Shown: positions 14,823 through 22,321 of the stretch, one piece after another | Layout: each line of letters opens with the position of its first letter | Position numbering within the stretch: the stretch's first letter is position 1 | Source of the DNA: a virus | Virus record (IMG/VR): IMGVR_UViG_3300042401_000120 | Location: 1-25,568 of that record | Reading direction: 5' to 3' (one strand) | DNA: 25,568 nt | Position numbers and translations under genes: made by a program | The notes under the pieces: generated by a model | Told to the model about the DNA's origin: nothing | Database searches by the model: none | Seen by the model: only the letters and a program-made list of their open reading frames with translations

Positions 14823-15411
14823 TAAATTGAAGTTAATAGAGTACGGCTTAGGCGAGGAAGAGGATAACATGGGGGTGTATGCTGTGAGCCTTGTATCTGA
14901 GCCTGCTATAATGGTAGACTTTGTAGCACTTAGTAAGCAGAGCTTAATGTTAGCTCGCGTAGAGGATGGTGAAAAGAGAATGCTTTACGGCCCTGCATTA
15001 ATTCCAAACCAACCTATAGTTAGATACGATGGTAATGGCGAAAAGTATTACATCACTTATACTAAAGATACCATAGAGCAAACTGCTCAAGAATTTCTTA
15101 AGCGTAACATGCACCATAACCATACTATTCAGCATGAGATGCCTGTAAATAATCTTACAGTAGTAGAATCTTGGGTTACTATGGGTGCTCATGATAAGAG
15201 CATGAACTTAGGCTTTGAACTACCGGAAGGCACTTGGATGATAGGGGTAAAGGTAGACGATGAGAACACTTGGCAAGCTGTAAAGAATGGCGAGGTTAAA
15301 GGCTTTTCAATAGAGGGATGGTTTACTCCAATGGCAGAGACTGAAGTAAAAGAGAAAGACTTAGAGAAGCTCTTAGCTGAATTGGCAGAAGCTCTTGAAA
15401 TGAATTTGTAA
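14806..15411 (+). CDS. XkdF-like prohead maturation protease
   Basis: A 201-residue protein matching the XkdF-type phage serine protease family. Key stretches are VSLVSEPAI (28-35), MLYGPALIPNQPIVRYD (59-75), YYITYTKDTIEQTAQEFL (81-98), the His-rich MHHNHTIQHE (102-111), VESWV (120-124), and VKGFSIEGWF (164-173) with Ser168 as probable nucleophile. The His cluster (103, 104, 106, 110) contains the likely catalytic His. It would cleave scaffold and capsid proteins during head maturation, and scaffold-like and capsid genes follow at once. An alternative start is at 14815 (nine bases later). Confidence 0.85.
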   Translation: MKPMNNKLKLIEYGLGEEEDNMGVYAVSLVSEPAIMVDFVALSKQSLMLARVEDGEKRMLYGPALIPNQPIVRYDGNGEKYYITYTKDTIEQTAQEFLKRNMHHNHTIQHEMPVNNLTVVESWVTMGAHDKSMNLGFELPEGTWMIGVKVDDENTWQAVKNGEVKGFSIEGWFTPMAETEVKEKDLEKLLAELAEALEMNL

Positions 15412-15437
15412 TTTTTTCCACTAACTATTATAACACT

Positions 15438-16016
15438 ATGAACATGATTCAAGACATTTTAAACAAGTTCGCTCCACAGCTTTCGAAGCATGGAGTAAAG
15501 CTATCTGTTGAAGAGACTACTGCACCTGAAACTACTAAGGTAGAGATGATGGCAGAGGGTGCTTTAATGGATGGTACTATGATCTATTCACCAGCTGCTG
15601 AATGGGCAGAGGGAGTAGAGATATTCGTAATGGATGCAGACGGCAATCCTTCACCTTTAGCAGATGGCGAGTACACTTTAGATAACGGTAAGAAAATCGT
15701 TGTAGCAAGTGGTTTAATCGCATCTATCGCTGATGCTGAAGAGCCTTCTACAGAAGTAGAGGTAACAGTAGAGCAAGAAGTAGCTGAGACTTACAGCAAA
15801 GAGCAAGTAGAGGGATTACTTAAAAACGTAATTACTGAATTTGAAGCTAAGTTAAGCGCTGCTGAAGCTAAGATTACTGAGCTTTCTAAAGCACCAGCTG
15901 CTACAACTGTTAAGCAGTCTCGTCAAGCTTCACCTGAAGCACCTTTAAACATTAAAGCCATGAGCAATATCGAAGATAGAACTCGTGCAATAGTAGCAAA
16001 ATACAAAAACAAATAA
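15438..16016 (+). CDS. Scaffold-like head protein
   Basis: A 192-residue acidic protein between the protease and the major capsid gene, the usual scaffold position. Residues about 40-100 form a small beta domain (GALMDGTMIYSP, IFVMDADGNPSPLADGEYTL, DNGKKIVVASGLI), a motif I know from Bacteroidota phage head proteins. A coiled coil follows at about 118-150 (KEQVEGLLKNVITEFEAKL, AAEAKITELSK), then a flexible Ala/Pro part and a basic C-terminus (ARAIVAKYKNK-like, reading TRAIVAKYKNK). Coiled coil plus basic tail fits a scaffold that binds the capsid protein and is later cleaved by the upstream protease. Confidence 0.7.
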   Translation: MNMIQDILNKFAPQLSKHGVKLSVEETTAPETTKVEMMAEGALMDGTMIYSPAAEWAEGVEIFVMDADGNPSPLADGEYTLDNGKKIVVASGLIASIADAEEPSTEVEVTVEQEVAETYSKEQVEGLLKNVITEFEAKLSAAEAKITELSKAPAATTVKQSRQASPEAPLNIKAMSNIEDRTRAIVAKYKNK

Positions 16017-16031
16017 TAAAACAAAAACAAA

Positions 16032-16955
16032 ATGGCTGATAACTTGACCATCACCTCAACCTACGCTGGCGAATTAGCGCTTCCGTACATTGCTGCAGCA
16101 GTTCTTTCAGGAGATACTATTGCAAACAACTACATCACTGTTAAAGAGAACGTAAAGTACAAAGCTGTACTTAAGATTCTTGCTTCTACAGGCTTAGTTA
16201 AAGCTGCTACTTGCGACTTTGACAACTCTACATCTGCGCTTACTCTTGAGGAGAAAGTGTTGACTGTAACTGACCTTATGGTTAATATCCAACTTTGCAA
16301 AGCAGAATTTACAAAAGATTGGGAAGCGGCTCAAACAGGACGTGGCTTTATCAACGATGTAGTTCCTGCTAACTTCTCTGATTTCTTAATCTCTCACTTG
16401 GCTGCTAAGGTTGCTCAAGAGATTGAATGTAACATTTGGAAAGGTAACTGGCCATCTTCAGGATTCACAGGATTCAACGGTTTACAATACTTAATCGATG
16501 CCGGTAAAGGTGGTACACCTGATGTTGACTTTACAACTTCTTTGGATGCTACTAACGTAATTGCTAAATTGCAGTTATGTACAGATGCATTGCCTGCTAC
16601 ATTGGTAGGAAGCCCTGACCTTAAGATCTACGTTAACCGTAAGACTGCACAGTTATATCGTCAAGCTTTGGCTACTGCAGGATACCTTCAGACGTTCCAA
16701 GGTACTGCTCAGTTCCCATTGACTTTCAATGGATATGATGTGTATGTTTGCCCAGGTATCTCTGATTCAGTAGTTATCTTAGCTACTCCTGCTAACTTAG
16801 TGTTCGGTACAGATCTTAACTCTGACTTCAACGAAGTGAAAGTTGTAGATATGAGCTTCACTGATGCATCAGACAATGTGCGTATGGCAATGAGATTCCG
16901 CGCTGGTGTTCAATACGCAGTACTTGGAGACATTGTTATCGGATTCGATAACTAA
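16032..16955 (+). CDS. Major capsid protein (HK97-fold type)
   Basis: A 307-residue protein in the place of the major capsid gene, after protease and scaffold. It starts MADNLTITSTYAGELALPYI and has the alternating helix/strand pattern of HK97-fold shells, with LISHLAAKVAQEIECNIWKG as a spine-helix-like segment and a final RMAMRFRAGVQYAVLGDIVIG region. The leader is very A-rich (AAATAATAAAACAAAAACAAA split over two parts: AAATAATAAAA and CAAAAACAAA), as expected for a strongly translated Bacteroidota gene. Codon choice is visibly more uniform than in neighbours, consistent with high expression. A terminator-like hairpin follows the stop. Confidence 0.85.
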   Translation: MADNLTITSTYAGELALPYIAAAVLSGDTIANNYITVKENVKYKAVLKILASTGLVKAATCDFDNSTSALTLEEKVLTVTDLMVNIQLCKAEFTKDWEAAQTGRGFINDVVPANFSDFLISHLAAKVAQEIECNIWKGNWPSSGFTGFNGLQYLIDAGKGGTPDVDFTTSLDATNVIAKLQLCTDALPATLVGSPDLKIYVNRKTAQLYRQALATAGYLQTFQGTAQFPLTFNGYDVYVCPGISDSVVILATPANLVFGTDLNSDFNEVKVVDMSFTDASDNVRMAMRFRAGVQYAVLGDIVIGFDN

Positions 16956-16972
16956 ATAATACTCCTTTGTTA

Positions 16973-17006
16973 AAAGAGTGGGTTAGCTAATAGCTGCCCA
17001 TTCTTT
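16973..17006 (+). terminator. Hairpin after the major capsid gene
   Basis: AAAGAGTGGG (from 16973) pairs with CCCATTCTTT (to 17006) with one G-T pair, around a loop that itself contains AGCT-AAT-AGCT. A T-rich end is short (TTCTTT). A perfect 14-bp palindrome, TTCTTTGCAAAGAA (17001-17014), overlaps the 3' arm. It likely ends part of the capsid transcripts or stabilises their 3' end. Confidence 0.55.
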
Positions 17007-17043
17007 GCAAAGAATATTTAACTAATTAAATAATAAAAAACAC

Positions 17044-17592
17044 ATGAGCTGTCTAACTACCGCAGGCTTTTTAGTAAATTGTAAAGAGGCAATTGGAGGG
17101 ATTAAAGCAATCTACCTCGGAGCTTACTCTACATTTGCTAATACTGCTACTATTGATGGAACAAGTAACTTGGTTACTGCTCTTACAACAGGTAGCGTTT
17201 ACGAATTCGAATTACCTAAGCACACTGGTTCATTCACTGAAGAGGGAACAATCTCTATTGAAAATGGCACAGTGTTCTATACTCAAACTATCGTGGCTTC
17301 ATTCCATGGGATGAGCGCTGCACGTGCACTACAACTTCAAAACATCGCTAAAGGTCGCAACGTATTATTCGTTCAAGACAATAATGATAACATTTGGATG
17401 TGCGGTTATAAGGATGGAGTAGAAGTTACTGCATTCACTACTACTACCGGTACTGCCAAGGGTGACCTCGTAGGATATACCGTTACCTTCACAGGCGAGG
17501 AGAAAGATAAGGCATACTTACTTGACCAAGACGCTGGAGATACTCCATTTGAAGACTTCGCAACTGTTACTGTAGTAGCAGGTACATTGTAA
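17044..17592 (+). CDS. Major tail (tube) protein
   Basis: A 182-residue beta-rich protein. The start MSCLTTAGFLVNCKEAIGGI with GGIKAIYLG is a pattern I recall from tail tube proteins of Bacteroidota siphoviruses. The middle has FELPKHTGSFTEEGTISIEN and TVFYTQTIVASFHGM, and the end has GDLVGYTVTFTGEEKDKAYL. These fit a tube beta-sandwich with a long hairpin. The A-rich leader (AAATAATAAAAAACAC) suggests high expression, like the capsid gene. It sits directly after the capsid gene and far from the other tail genes. Confidence 0.72.
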   Translation: MSCLTTAGFLVNCKEAIGGIKAIYLGAYSTFANTATIDGTSNLVTALTTGSVYEFELPKHTGSFTEEGTISIENGTVFYTQTIVASFHGMSAARALQLQNIAKGRNVLFVQDNNDNIWMCGYKDGVEVTAFTTTTGTAKGDLVGYTVTFTGEEKDKAYLLDQDAGDTPFEDFATVTVVAGTL

Positions 17593-17604
17593 ACTAAATT
17601 GTGC

Positions 17605-17612
17605 TATATTTA
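17605..17612 (+). promoter_or_regulatory. Weak -7-like box (TATATTTA)
   Basis: TATATTTA differs from TAnnTTTG only in the last base and stands four bases before the ATG at 17617. A TTG occurs at 17587-17589, but the 15-bp gap is too short. It is recorded because the spacing to the ATG matches that at 1019 and 2617. Confidence 0.2.
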
Positions 17613-17616
17613 AAGC

Positions 17617-18027
17617 ATGATTTACTTAATAAAAAATACAGCAGCACAGCTCCTCTACCTTACACTAAAGGAAGGGGAGCTTTTGCTTGCTAATCCATAC
17701 ACTCATTACCTGCTTGAATTAACTAACGAGCAGACATTACAAAAGCTTTACGTTATCCCTAATCAGATAGCGCAGAATGATAGGTATACTACCATTCAAA
17801 TAGGCACAAACGCCAACACACCAATAGCTGCAAGCCTATTAATTAACTACCCAGCACGTTTCAGTTACGTAGTTTATGGGCAGAATAGCAGCACTAACTT
17901 AGATCCTACCAACGCGGCAGTAGAGGGAGTAATTGAGAAGGGATATTTGATAGTAGAAGATATTACTACTCCAAGATTTACTGAGCCGAATTTAACAATA
18001 GATAACGATATAGCCTACAATGGATAA
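17617..18027 (+). CDS. Putative virion structural protein
   Basis: A 136-residue protein, beta-rich, with no signal peptide. It opens MIYLIKNTAAQLLYLTLKEG, has YTHYLLELTNEQTLQKLYVI in the middle, and shows FSYVVYGQNSSTNLDP and VEGVIEKGYLIVED before the end. I recall similar proteins between tail tube and portal genes in Bacteroidota phages; they may be minor tail or head-tail proteins. Its end overlaps the portal gene by 8 bp, so the two are probably translationally coupled. Confidence 0.6.
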   Translation: MIYLIKNTAAQLLYLTLKEGELLLANPYTHYLLELTNEQTLQKLYVIPNQIAQNDRYTTIQIGTNANTPIAASLLINYPARFSYVVYGQNSSTNLDPTNAAVEGVIEKGYLIVEDITTPRFTEPNLTIDNDIAYNG

Positions 18028-20020
18028 GATAGCACACTCAGCACCTATGCTTGTTAACTTGGGAGCAGCAATGCCACAAGATGCAACCGAGAAAGAAACT
18101 CCTAAAGGGTGGGTTACTTTAGGCGAGGCGAATTCCTTTAGTGATTATTTAATTGATTTGTACTATAGCTCACCGGTGCATTCAGCACTAACGATGAGTA
18201 TAGCTTTCATGATAGCAGGAAAAGAAATTAAGAGTAACAATCCTGCTGCACAGCGTGAAATTGATAGACTTAAACTAAACAATATTCGCAGGCCTATAGC
18301 ATTGGATGCTAAAATGCAGGGCGGATATTACTTAGAGGTAATTTGGAGCGTAGATAGAAAGAGCATTGCTAAGATTAACGAGCTTCCTTATGAGAATTGC
18401 AGATTAGCTGTAGCTAATGATGAGGATATTATACCGGGTATTTATTACTCGAAAGATTGGAACGATATCCGAAAAAAGAAAAACGCTCCTGTGTTTATTC
18501 CAATGTATAACCCAACGAGCAAAGCAGATGAGCCAAGCCAAGTGTTATTTATTGGAGTAATGACACCAGGCAGCGCTTACTATCCTAAGCCTGACTACTA
18601 TAGTGCTATCAATTACATTGAAATCACAAGAGAGATAAGCGAATTTTATCGAGCTTTCCTAAGCAATGGTATGGCACCGTCTTATTTCTTGCACTTTAAT
18701 AATGGTATTCCTGATCCTGAGGAGCAGATGGCTATCCGCAGAAATTGGGAGGCTGCTGTAGGTACTCAGAAATCGGGTAAAGTAGTATTTACTTTTAATG
18801 AGTCAGCAGATAGAGCACCTCGTTTAGACCTTGTGCCTATGACTGATGCTGATAAGCAATGGCAGGAATTAAGCGTGCAGTCAAGAGAGAATATCTTAGC
18901 AGCTCACAGAGTAACTTCACCTTTACTTTTTGGTATTAGAGATGCAGGAGGATTAGGAAGTAATGCGGATGAAATGAAACAGGCTTACCGCATCTTTAAT
19001 AAGAACATTGTCGAGCCATATCAAAAGATTATAACAGATTCACTTGAAGAGATATTTAAAGGTATGGGCATTGTGGCTGATATTTATATTGAGTCTAATG
19101 ATCTATTCTCTGATGAAATGGATGCGGCAATAGCAGCAACTACACCAACTATTGCAGATTCTGCAACTACTGACACTAACGTAGCTGCACCGGTAGCACC
19201 AGCAGGAGCTTCAGTAAGTGATGTAACTTATAACGGTGCTCAGATAGCTTCAGCTTTAGAAATTGTAGCAGCAGTTCAAACAGGAGCATTAACTAAGGAG
19301 CAGGCAATAGTATTCTTAGTACAATTCTTACAGCTTCCTATTGACGTAGCTACTGCTATGTTTACACCATCAGAAGGAAGCGCTGTAGCTAAACTATCTG
19401 CTCAAAAAAAAAAGATTAATCTAAGTGATCCACAAGAAAAGCCTGTTTTCACAGATGAGGATGAGGCTTGGTGGTGTGAATTCTTAGAAGATAAAGGGGA
19501 GATAGTAGACGAGGAGGAATGGGAATTAATCGAAGCTGAGCCTGTTGATTTAGCTTCAGTTAGAAGCTACTCTGATCCTGATAAGCCTTCTGAAATGGAT
19601 AGCGGATTATATAAAGTACGTTATGCATACTCTAAAAATCTAAGCAAAAAAAGTAGAAGATTCTGTCGACAAATGGTAAGCGCTGCTAAGGCAGGCTTTG
19701 TTTATCGTTATGAAGATTTAACTGCTATGAGTGCAGATACTAATGAGCTTAATCCTAACATGGGCCACAATGGTAGCACGTTTTCGGTTTGGTTATTTAA
19801 GGGCGGAGTCAACTGTAAACATAACTGGGAGCGTAGAGTTTATTTCCGTAAAAGAGAGAAAGGAAGATTCATTGCAGATAATGGTTTAGATTCAAGTAAT
19901 CCTATCTCAGTATCTAAAGCTATCAGAGCAGGAATGCCTTTAAGAGATATAGCTAAAGGATTTGCTACAGCTAATACTCGTACTTATGATTTACCTGATA
20001 ATGGCAGATATCCAGCATAA
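18020..20020 (+). CDS. Portal protein with C-terminal extension
   Basis: A 666-residue protein. Residues about 30-370 have portal features: DLYYSSPVHSALTMSIAFMI, GGYYLEVIWS, the AINYIEITREISEFYRAFL clip/stem part, NILAAHRVTSPLLFGIRD and EEIFKGMG. The portal forms the dodecameric DNA channel at one capsid vertex. An Ala/Thr/Pro-rich linker follows (about 375-400), a helical part, an A10 run near codon 463, a very acidic part, and a separate C-terminal domain from about 528 (GLYKVRYAYSKNLSKKSRRF, GGVNCKHNWERRVYF). The C-terminal domain may be a head-closure or minor head part fused to the portal. The start overlaps the upstream gene; the gene lies unusually far from the terminase genes. Confidence 0.8.
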   Translation: MDKIAHSAPMLVNLGAAMPQDATEKETPKGWVTLGEANSFSDYLIDLYYSSPVHSALTMSIAFMIAGKEIKSNNPAAQREIDRLKLNNIRRPIALDAKMQGGYYLEVIWSVDRKSIAKINELPYENCRLAVANDEDIIPGIYYSKDWNDIRKKKNAPVFIPMYNPTSKADEPSQVLFIGVMTPGSAYYPKPDYYSAINYIEITREISEFYRAFLSNGMAPSYFLHFNNGIPDPEEQMAIRRNWEAAVGTQKSGKVVFTFNESADRAPRLDLVPMTDADKQWQELSVQSRENILAAHRVTSPLLFGIRDAGGLGSNADEMKQAYRIFNKNIVEPYQKIITDSLEEIFKGMGIVADIYIESNDLFSDEMDAAIAATTPTIADSATTDTNVAAPVAPAGASVSDVTYNGAQIASALEIVAAVQTGALTKEQAIVFLVQFLQLPIDVATAMFTPSEGSAVAKLSAQKKKINLSDPQEKPVFTDEDEAWWCEFLEDKGEIVDEEEWELIEAEPVDLASVRSYSDPDKPSEMDSGLYKVRYAYSKNLSKKSRRFCRQMVSAAKAGFVYRYEDLTAMSADTNELNPNMGHNGSTFSVWLFKGGVNCKHNWERRVYFRKREKGRFIADNGLDSSNPISVSKAIRAGMPLRDIAKGFATANTRTYDLPDNGRYPA

Positions 20021-20040
20021 CAATTAAAAACTAAAAGAAC

Positions 20041-20616
20041 ATGGCAATAGCTCCCGAAATACTTTTTATAAACGAAGAGTTTTTAAAGAAATACACTCAG
20101 TTAAATGAAGCTGTAGATACTAACTTAATTCGCCCTGCAATTTACTTGGCACAGGATAAGTACATCACTTTGTGGTTAGGTACTAATCTTACAAACAAGA
20201 TTAAAAGTGAGATAGAGAATGGCACTTTGTCCGGTGTTTATGAAACTTTACTTAATGAGTATATCGTTAAGCCTACTGCTTGGTGGACAATGGTAGAGCT
20301 TTATCCTATGCTGATGTATAAGCATGATAATGGTAACTTAGTTACAAGACAATCTGAGAACACTACAGCCATTACTCAAGGTGAGCTTTCAAGCTTGAGA
20401 GATATGGCACGTGAGAATGCTAACTACTATACTCAAAGATTAGTAGATTATTTGTGCGCTAATAATTCAGACTATCCCGAATACAGCAATAATACAAGCC
20501 CTGATATTACACCTATTCGCGTAGTAAACAGGCAGAGTCAAGTAGCTTTTAGCAGAGCTGGATACGATGCTGCTAATCCATGGTATAGATTTTCAATTCG
20601 AAACTTTACAAACTAA
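20041..20616 (+). CDS. Head-tail connector-like protein
   Basis: A 191-residue helical protein directly after the portal. The segments INEEFLKKYTQLNEAVDTNL, IRPAIYLAQDKYI and LLNEYIVKPTAWWTMVELYP followed by LRDMARENANYYTQRLVDYL fit the helical bundle of gp6/gp15-type connectors, which attach below the portal ring. The position after the portal supports this. The C-terminal third (NNTSPDITPIRVVNRQSQ) is probably extended. I am confident it is a virion head-tail protein, less so of the exact type. Confidence 0.6.
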   Translation: MAIAPEILFINEEFLKKYTQLNEAVDTNLIRPAIYLAQDKYITLWLGTNLTNKIKSEIENGTLSGVYETLLNEYIVKPTAWWTMVELYPMLMYKHDNGNLVTRQSENTTAITQGELSSLRDMARENANYYTQRLVDYLCANNSDYPEYSNNTSPDITPIRVVNRQSQVAFSRAGYDAANPWYRFSIRNFTN

Positions 20617-20618
20617 GA

Positions 20619-20738
20619 ATGAAGCTAACAAAGGAAGAGCAAACACGTAAAGACTATGAGCGAAAGCTCAAGGTATACTTAACTAAACGCGACAAAGAAT
20701 TAAGAAAGAATGAAAGCACCAACAATAGAAGAGCTTAA
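20619..20738 (+). CDS. 39-residue highly charged protein
   Basis: A frame from ATG 20619 to TAA 20738, starting two bases after the preceding stop and overlapping the putative endolysin gene by 29 bp. The product is almost all Lys, Arg and Glu in a helical pattern (KLTKEEQTRKDYERKLKVYL). It fills what would be a 93-bp gap, which supports it. Function is unknown; a nucleic-acid-binding or assembly peptide is possible. Confidence 0.5.
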   Translation: MKLTKEEQTRKDYERKLKVYLTKRDKELRKNESTNNRRA

Positions 20739-21255
20739 GGCTCAATTCACAGAGCTTGGCTACAAATGGCCATCTATTCACGTGGTAGGAATTAGAAGTA
20801 AGGCTAATATTCCTAACCAATTTGATGACCTCATCGGTTTGGTGCAAGGTGATCAGGTGAAATGGTACACCGGTACCACTAACCCAGGTACATTTTGGCT
20901 TAATAATCCTATCAATAACTTAGGCACAGCAGTTTTAAAGGCAGGGCAATACGTAGATACTTACACAATAGGTTTGCATCAGGGCAAATACACCGCTTTA
21001 AAGCAGTCTAAGAAAGTTACTGTGTATAGAGATGCTGATAAAGATTCAGTAGCTGAGGAGCAAGGTAAAGAGGAAACAGGATTGTTTGGAATTAACATTC
21101 ATCGCGCTAATGAATTAACAGAATCTCGCAATATAGATAAGTGGAGCGCAGGATGCCAAGTGCTTAACAATCCAAAACAATTCAAAGAGCTTATTCAAGC
21201 TTGTATTAAATCGAATAAAAAAGCATTTACTTACACTCTATTACATGAGCAGTAA
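20710..21255 (+). CDS. Putative endolysin (L,D-transpeptidase-like motif)
   Basis: A 181-residue protein at the head of the lysis module. The C-terminal half contains FGINIHRAN followed after about 15 residues by KWSAGCQVL. This His...Ser-x-Gly-Cys arrangement recalls the YkuD-type HG...S.GC site of L,D-transpeptidases, which act on peptidoglycan peptides, with Cys as nucleophile. The N-terminal half has beta-rich segments (LGTAVLKAGQYVDTYTIGLH, KVTVYRDADKD). There is no signal peptide, so it would need holins to reach the wall. Holin-like genes follow at once. The catalytic family is inferred from the motif, not from a full-domain match. Confidence 0.55.
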   Translation: MKAPTIEELKAQFTELGYKWPSIHVVGIRSKANIPNQFDDLIGLVQGDQVKWYTGTTNPGTFWLNNPINNLGTAVLKAGQYVDTYTIGLHQGKYTALKQSKKVTVYRDADKDSVAEEQGKEETGLFGINIHRANELTESRNIDKWSAGCQVLNNPKQFKELIQACIKSNKKAFTYTLLHEQ

Positions 21256-21421
21256 CCAACAACAAATAGCCGAAGGAGTAACCGGTACAATCAGCAGTAT
21301 TCTTTTATCTGTGCCTGCATGGATGGTAGATGTTGAATTCGCTTTAAAGATATTTTGTCTATTGCTATCAGCTGTAGCTTCAGTCTTTACCATCTATAAG
21401 ATGAACAAGAAACGTAAATGA
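21245..21421 (+). CDS. Holin-like small membrane protein
   Basis: A 58-residue frame from ATG 21245 to TGA 21421, overlapping the putative endolysin gene by 11 bp and the next gene by ATGA. A Gln/Ser-rich start is followed by a weakly hydrophobic segment (ISSILLSVPAWMV), a strong membrane helix at about 32-51 (FALKIFCLLLSAVASVFTI), and a basic tail (KMNKKRK). This layout is typical for small holins or antiholins, which form inner-membrane lesions that release the endolysin. Confidence 0.6.
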   Translation: MSSNQQQIAEGVTGTISSILLSVPAWMVDVEFALKIFCLLLSAVASVFTIYKMNKKRK

Positions 21422-21663
21422 AATGGCTAAGGAGTGTATTCAGTAATGAGAGTGATGCAAGTAGTAAAAGAGTCGCTTCAATTTTGGCTCTACTCGTTTG
21501 CGTCAACCTTTCATACATTGGTACATTCACAGATTACAAATGCCCTGAATACATGTTTGATGGCTTGCTTATTTTAGCAGGAGGTGGGTTAGGATTAACA
21601 GTAATAGAATCTATCTTTACCAAAAATAAATCTAATGACACAACAAGCCAAGAATCAAATTAA
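21418..21663 (+). CDS. Holin-like protein with two membrane helices
   Basis: An 81-residue protein. A charged N-terminus (WLRSVFSNESDASSKR) precedes helices at about 19-37 (VASILALLVCVNLSYIGTF) and 48-67 (DGLLILAGGGLGLTVIESIF). The tail is hydrophilic. Topology and the neighbouring endolysin and spanin genes fit a class II holin. It overlaps the preceding small holin-like gene by ATGA and the next gene by 29 bp. Which of the two proteins is holin and which is antiholin cannot be told from sequence. Confidence 0.65.
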   Translation: MKWLRSVFSNESDASSKRVASILALLVCVNLSYIGTFTDYKCPEYMFDGLLILAGGGLGLTVIESIFTKNKSNDTTSQESN

Positions 21664-21991
21664 GGGAGCAGTAGTTATAGTAGTAGCAGTAACCATCTGT
21701 GCTATTATGCAAATAATGTATATTGCTTTAAAGGATAGCAAGAAAGCTTTAGAAGGATATGAGCGCAGAGCTGAGAAAGCTACTCACGTTATTGATAGTT
21801 TAGAAGCTACCAACGTGCAGCGCATGCTTCAGATTGAAGAGCTTAACCAACAGTTAGAACGTAATACACAAATCTATGAAGCAAACATTAGCGCTATTGA
21901 TTCTCTTGATAAGCACGGGCTGCGTAGAGCCATGCACAATCTACTCTCAGAGCTTGCCGGTGAGAGATACCCTGGTGAGTCTAACGACTAA
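21635..21991 (+). CDS. Inner-membrane spanin-like protein (Rz-like)
   Basis: A 118-residue protein with an N-terminal membrane helix at about 11-31 (GAVVIVVAVTICAIMQIMYI) and a long coiled coil after it (KKALEGYERRAEKATHVIDS, MLQIEELNQQLERNT). This is the plan of i-spanins, which anchor in the inner membrane and reach across the periplasm. The 3' 116 bp overlap the next gene, in another frame, which begins with a lipoprotein signal. That nesting mirrors the lambda Rz/Rz1 pair. Spanins fuse inner and outer membranes at the end of lysis. Confidence 0.65.
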   Translation: MTQQAKNQIKGAVVIVVAVTICAIMQIMYIALKDSKKALEGYERRAEKATHVIDSLEATNVQRMLQIEELNQQLERNTQIYEANISAIDSLDKHGLRRAMHNLLSELAGERYPGESND

Positions 21992-22274
21992 GGAAGTAAG
22001 AGCATTACTCAAGCTCAAAGCCGAGCGCGATTATTTAAAGATTCAGTTTGCTACACTATCTAAATCGGATAGCATTTCAGCTATTGTAATTAAGGATCAG
22101 GCTAAGACTATAGAAGCTTGGACTATTACTAACGAAAAGACTTCTCAGCAGTTAGTTAAATCACAAGAGGAGCTATACAAAGAATCTGCACGTAAACAAT
22201 CTTGGCGCAACGCAGCACTTATAGGTATTCCTATCTCATTTATAGGGGGTATCATCTTCAGTCTATTTTTCTAA
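21876..22274 (+). CDS. Lipoprotein with C-terminal membrane helix (u-spanin-like)
   Basis: A 132-residue protein whose start lies inside the upstream spanin-like gene. The N-terminus is a lipoprotein signal: MKQTLALLILLISTGC, with lipobox ISTGC and Cys16 as the lipidation site. A coiled part follows (TKEVRALLKLKAERDYLKI, TNEKTSQQLVKSQEELYKES). The last 20 or so residues form a hydrophobic helix (LIGIPISFIGGIIFSLFF). Outer-membrane lipid anchor plus C-terminal inner-membrane helix is the architecture of unimolecular spanins such as T1 gp11, yet an Rz-like partner also overlaps it. It could be the sole spanin, an o-spanin with an extra anchor, or a partner of the Rz-like protein. Confidence 0.65.
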   Translation: MKQTLALLILLISTGCVEPCTIYSQSLPVRDTLVSLTTKEVRALLKLKAERDYLKIQFATLSKSDSISAIVIKDQAKTIEAWTITNEKTSQQLVKSQEELYKESARKQSWRNAALIGIPISFIGGIIFSLFF

Positions 22275-22321
22275 GCTAACAATTATTTGTTAATAACTTT
22301 GCTAACTTTAGTAAGGTTTCT

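Noticed and set aside
17093-17314. 73-codon + strand frame inside the tail tube gene
   Set aside because: It is a Leu-rich frame from an alternative reading of a well-supported beta-rich protein and has no leader of its own.
22277-22292. Hairpin TAACAA-TTAT-TTGTTA after the spanin genes as a terminator
   Set aside because: The stem is purely AT-rich and short and lacks a following T-tract. It may be chance in AT-rich sequence.
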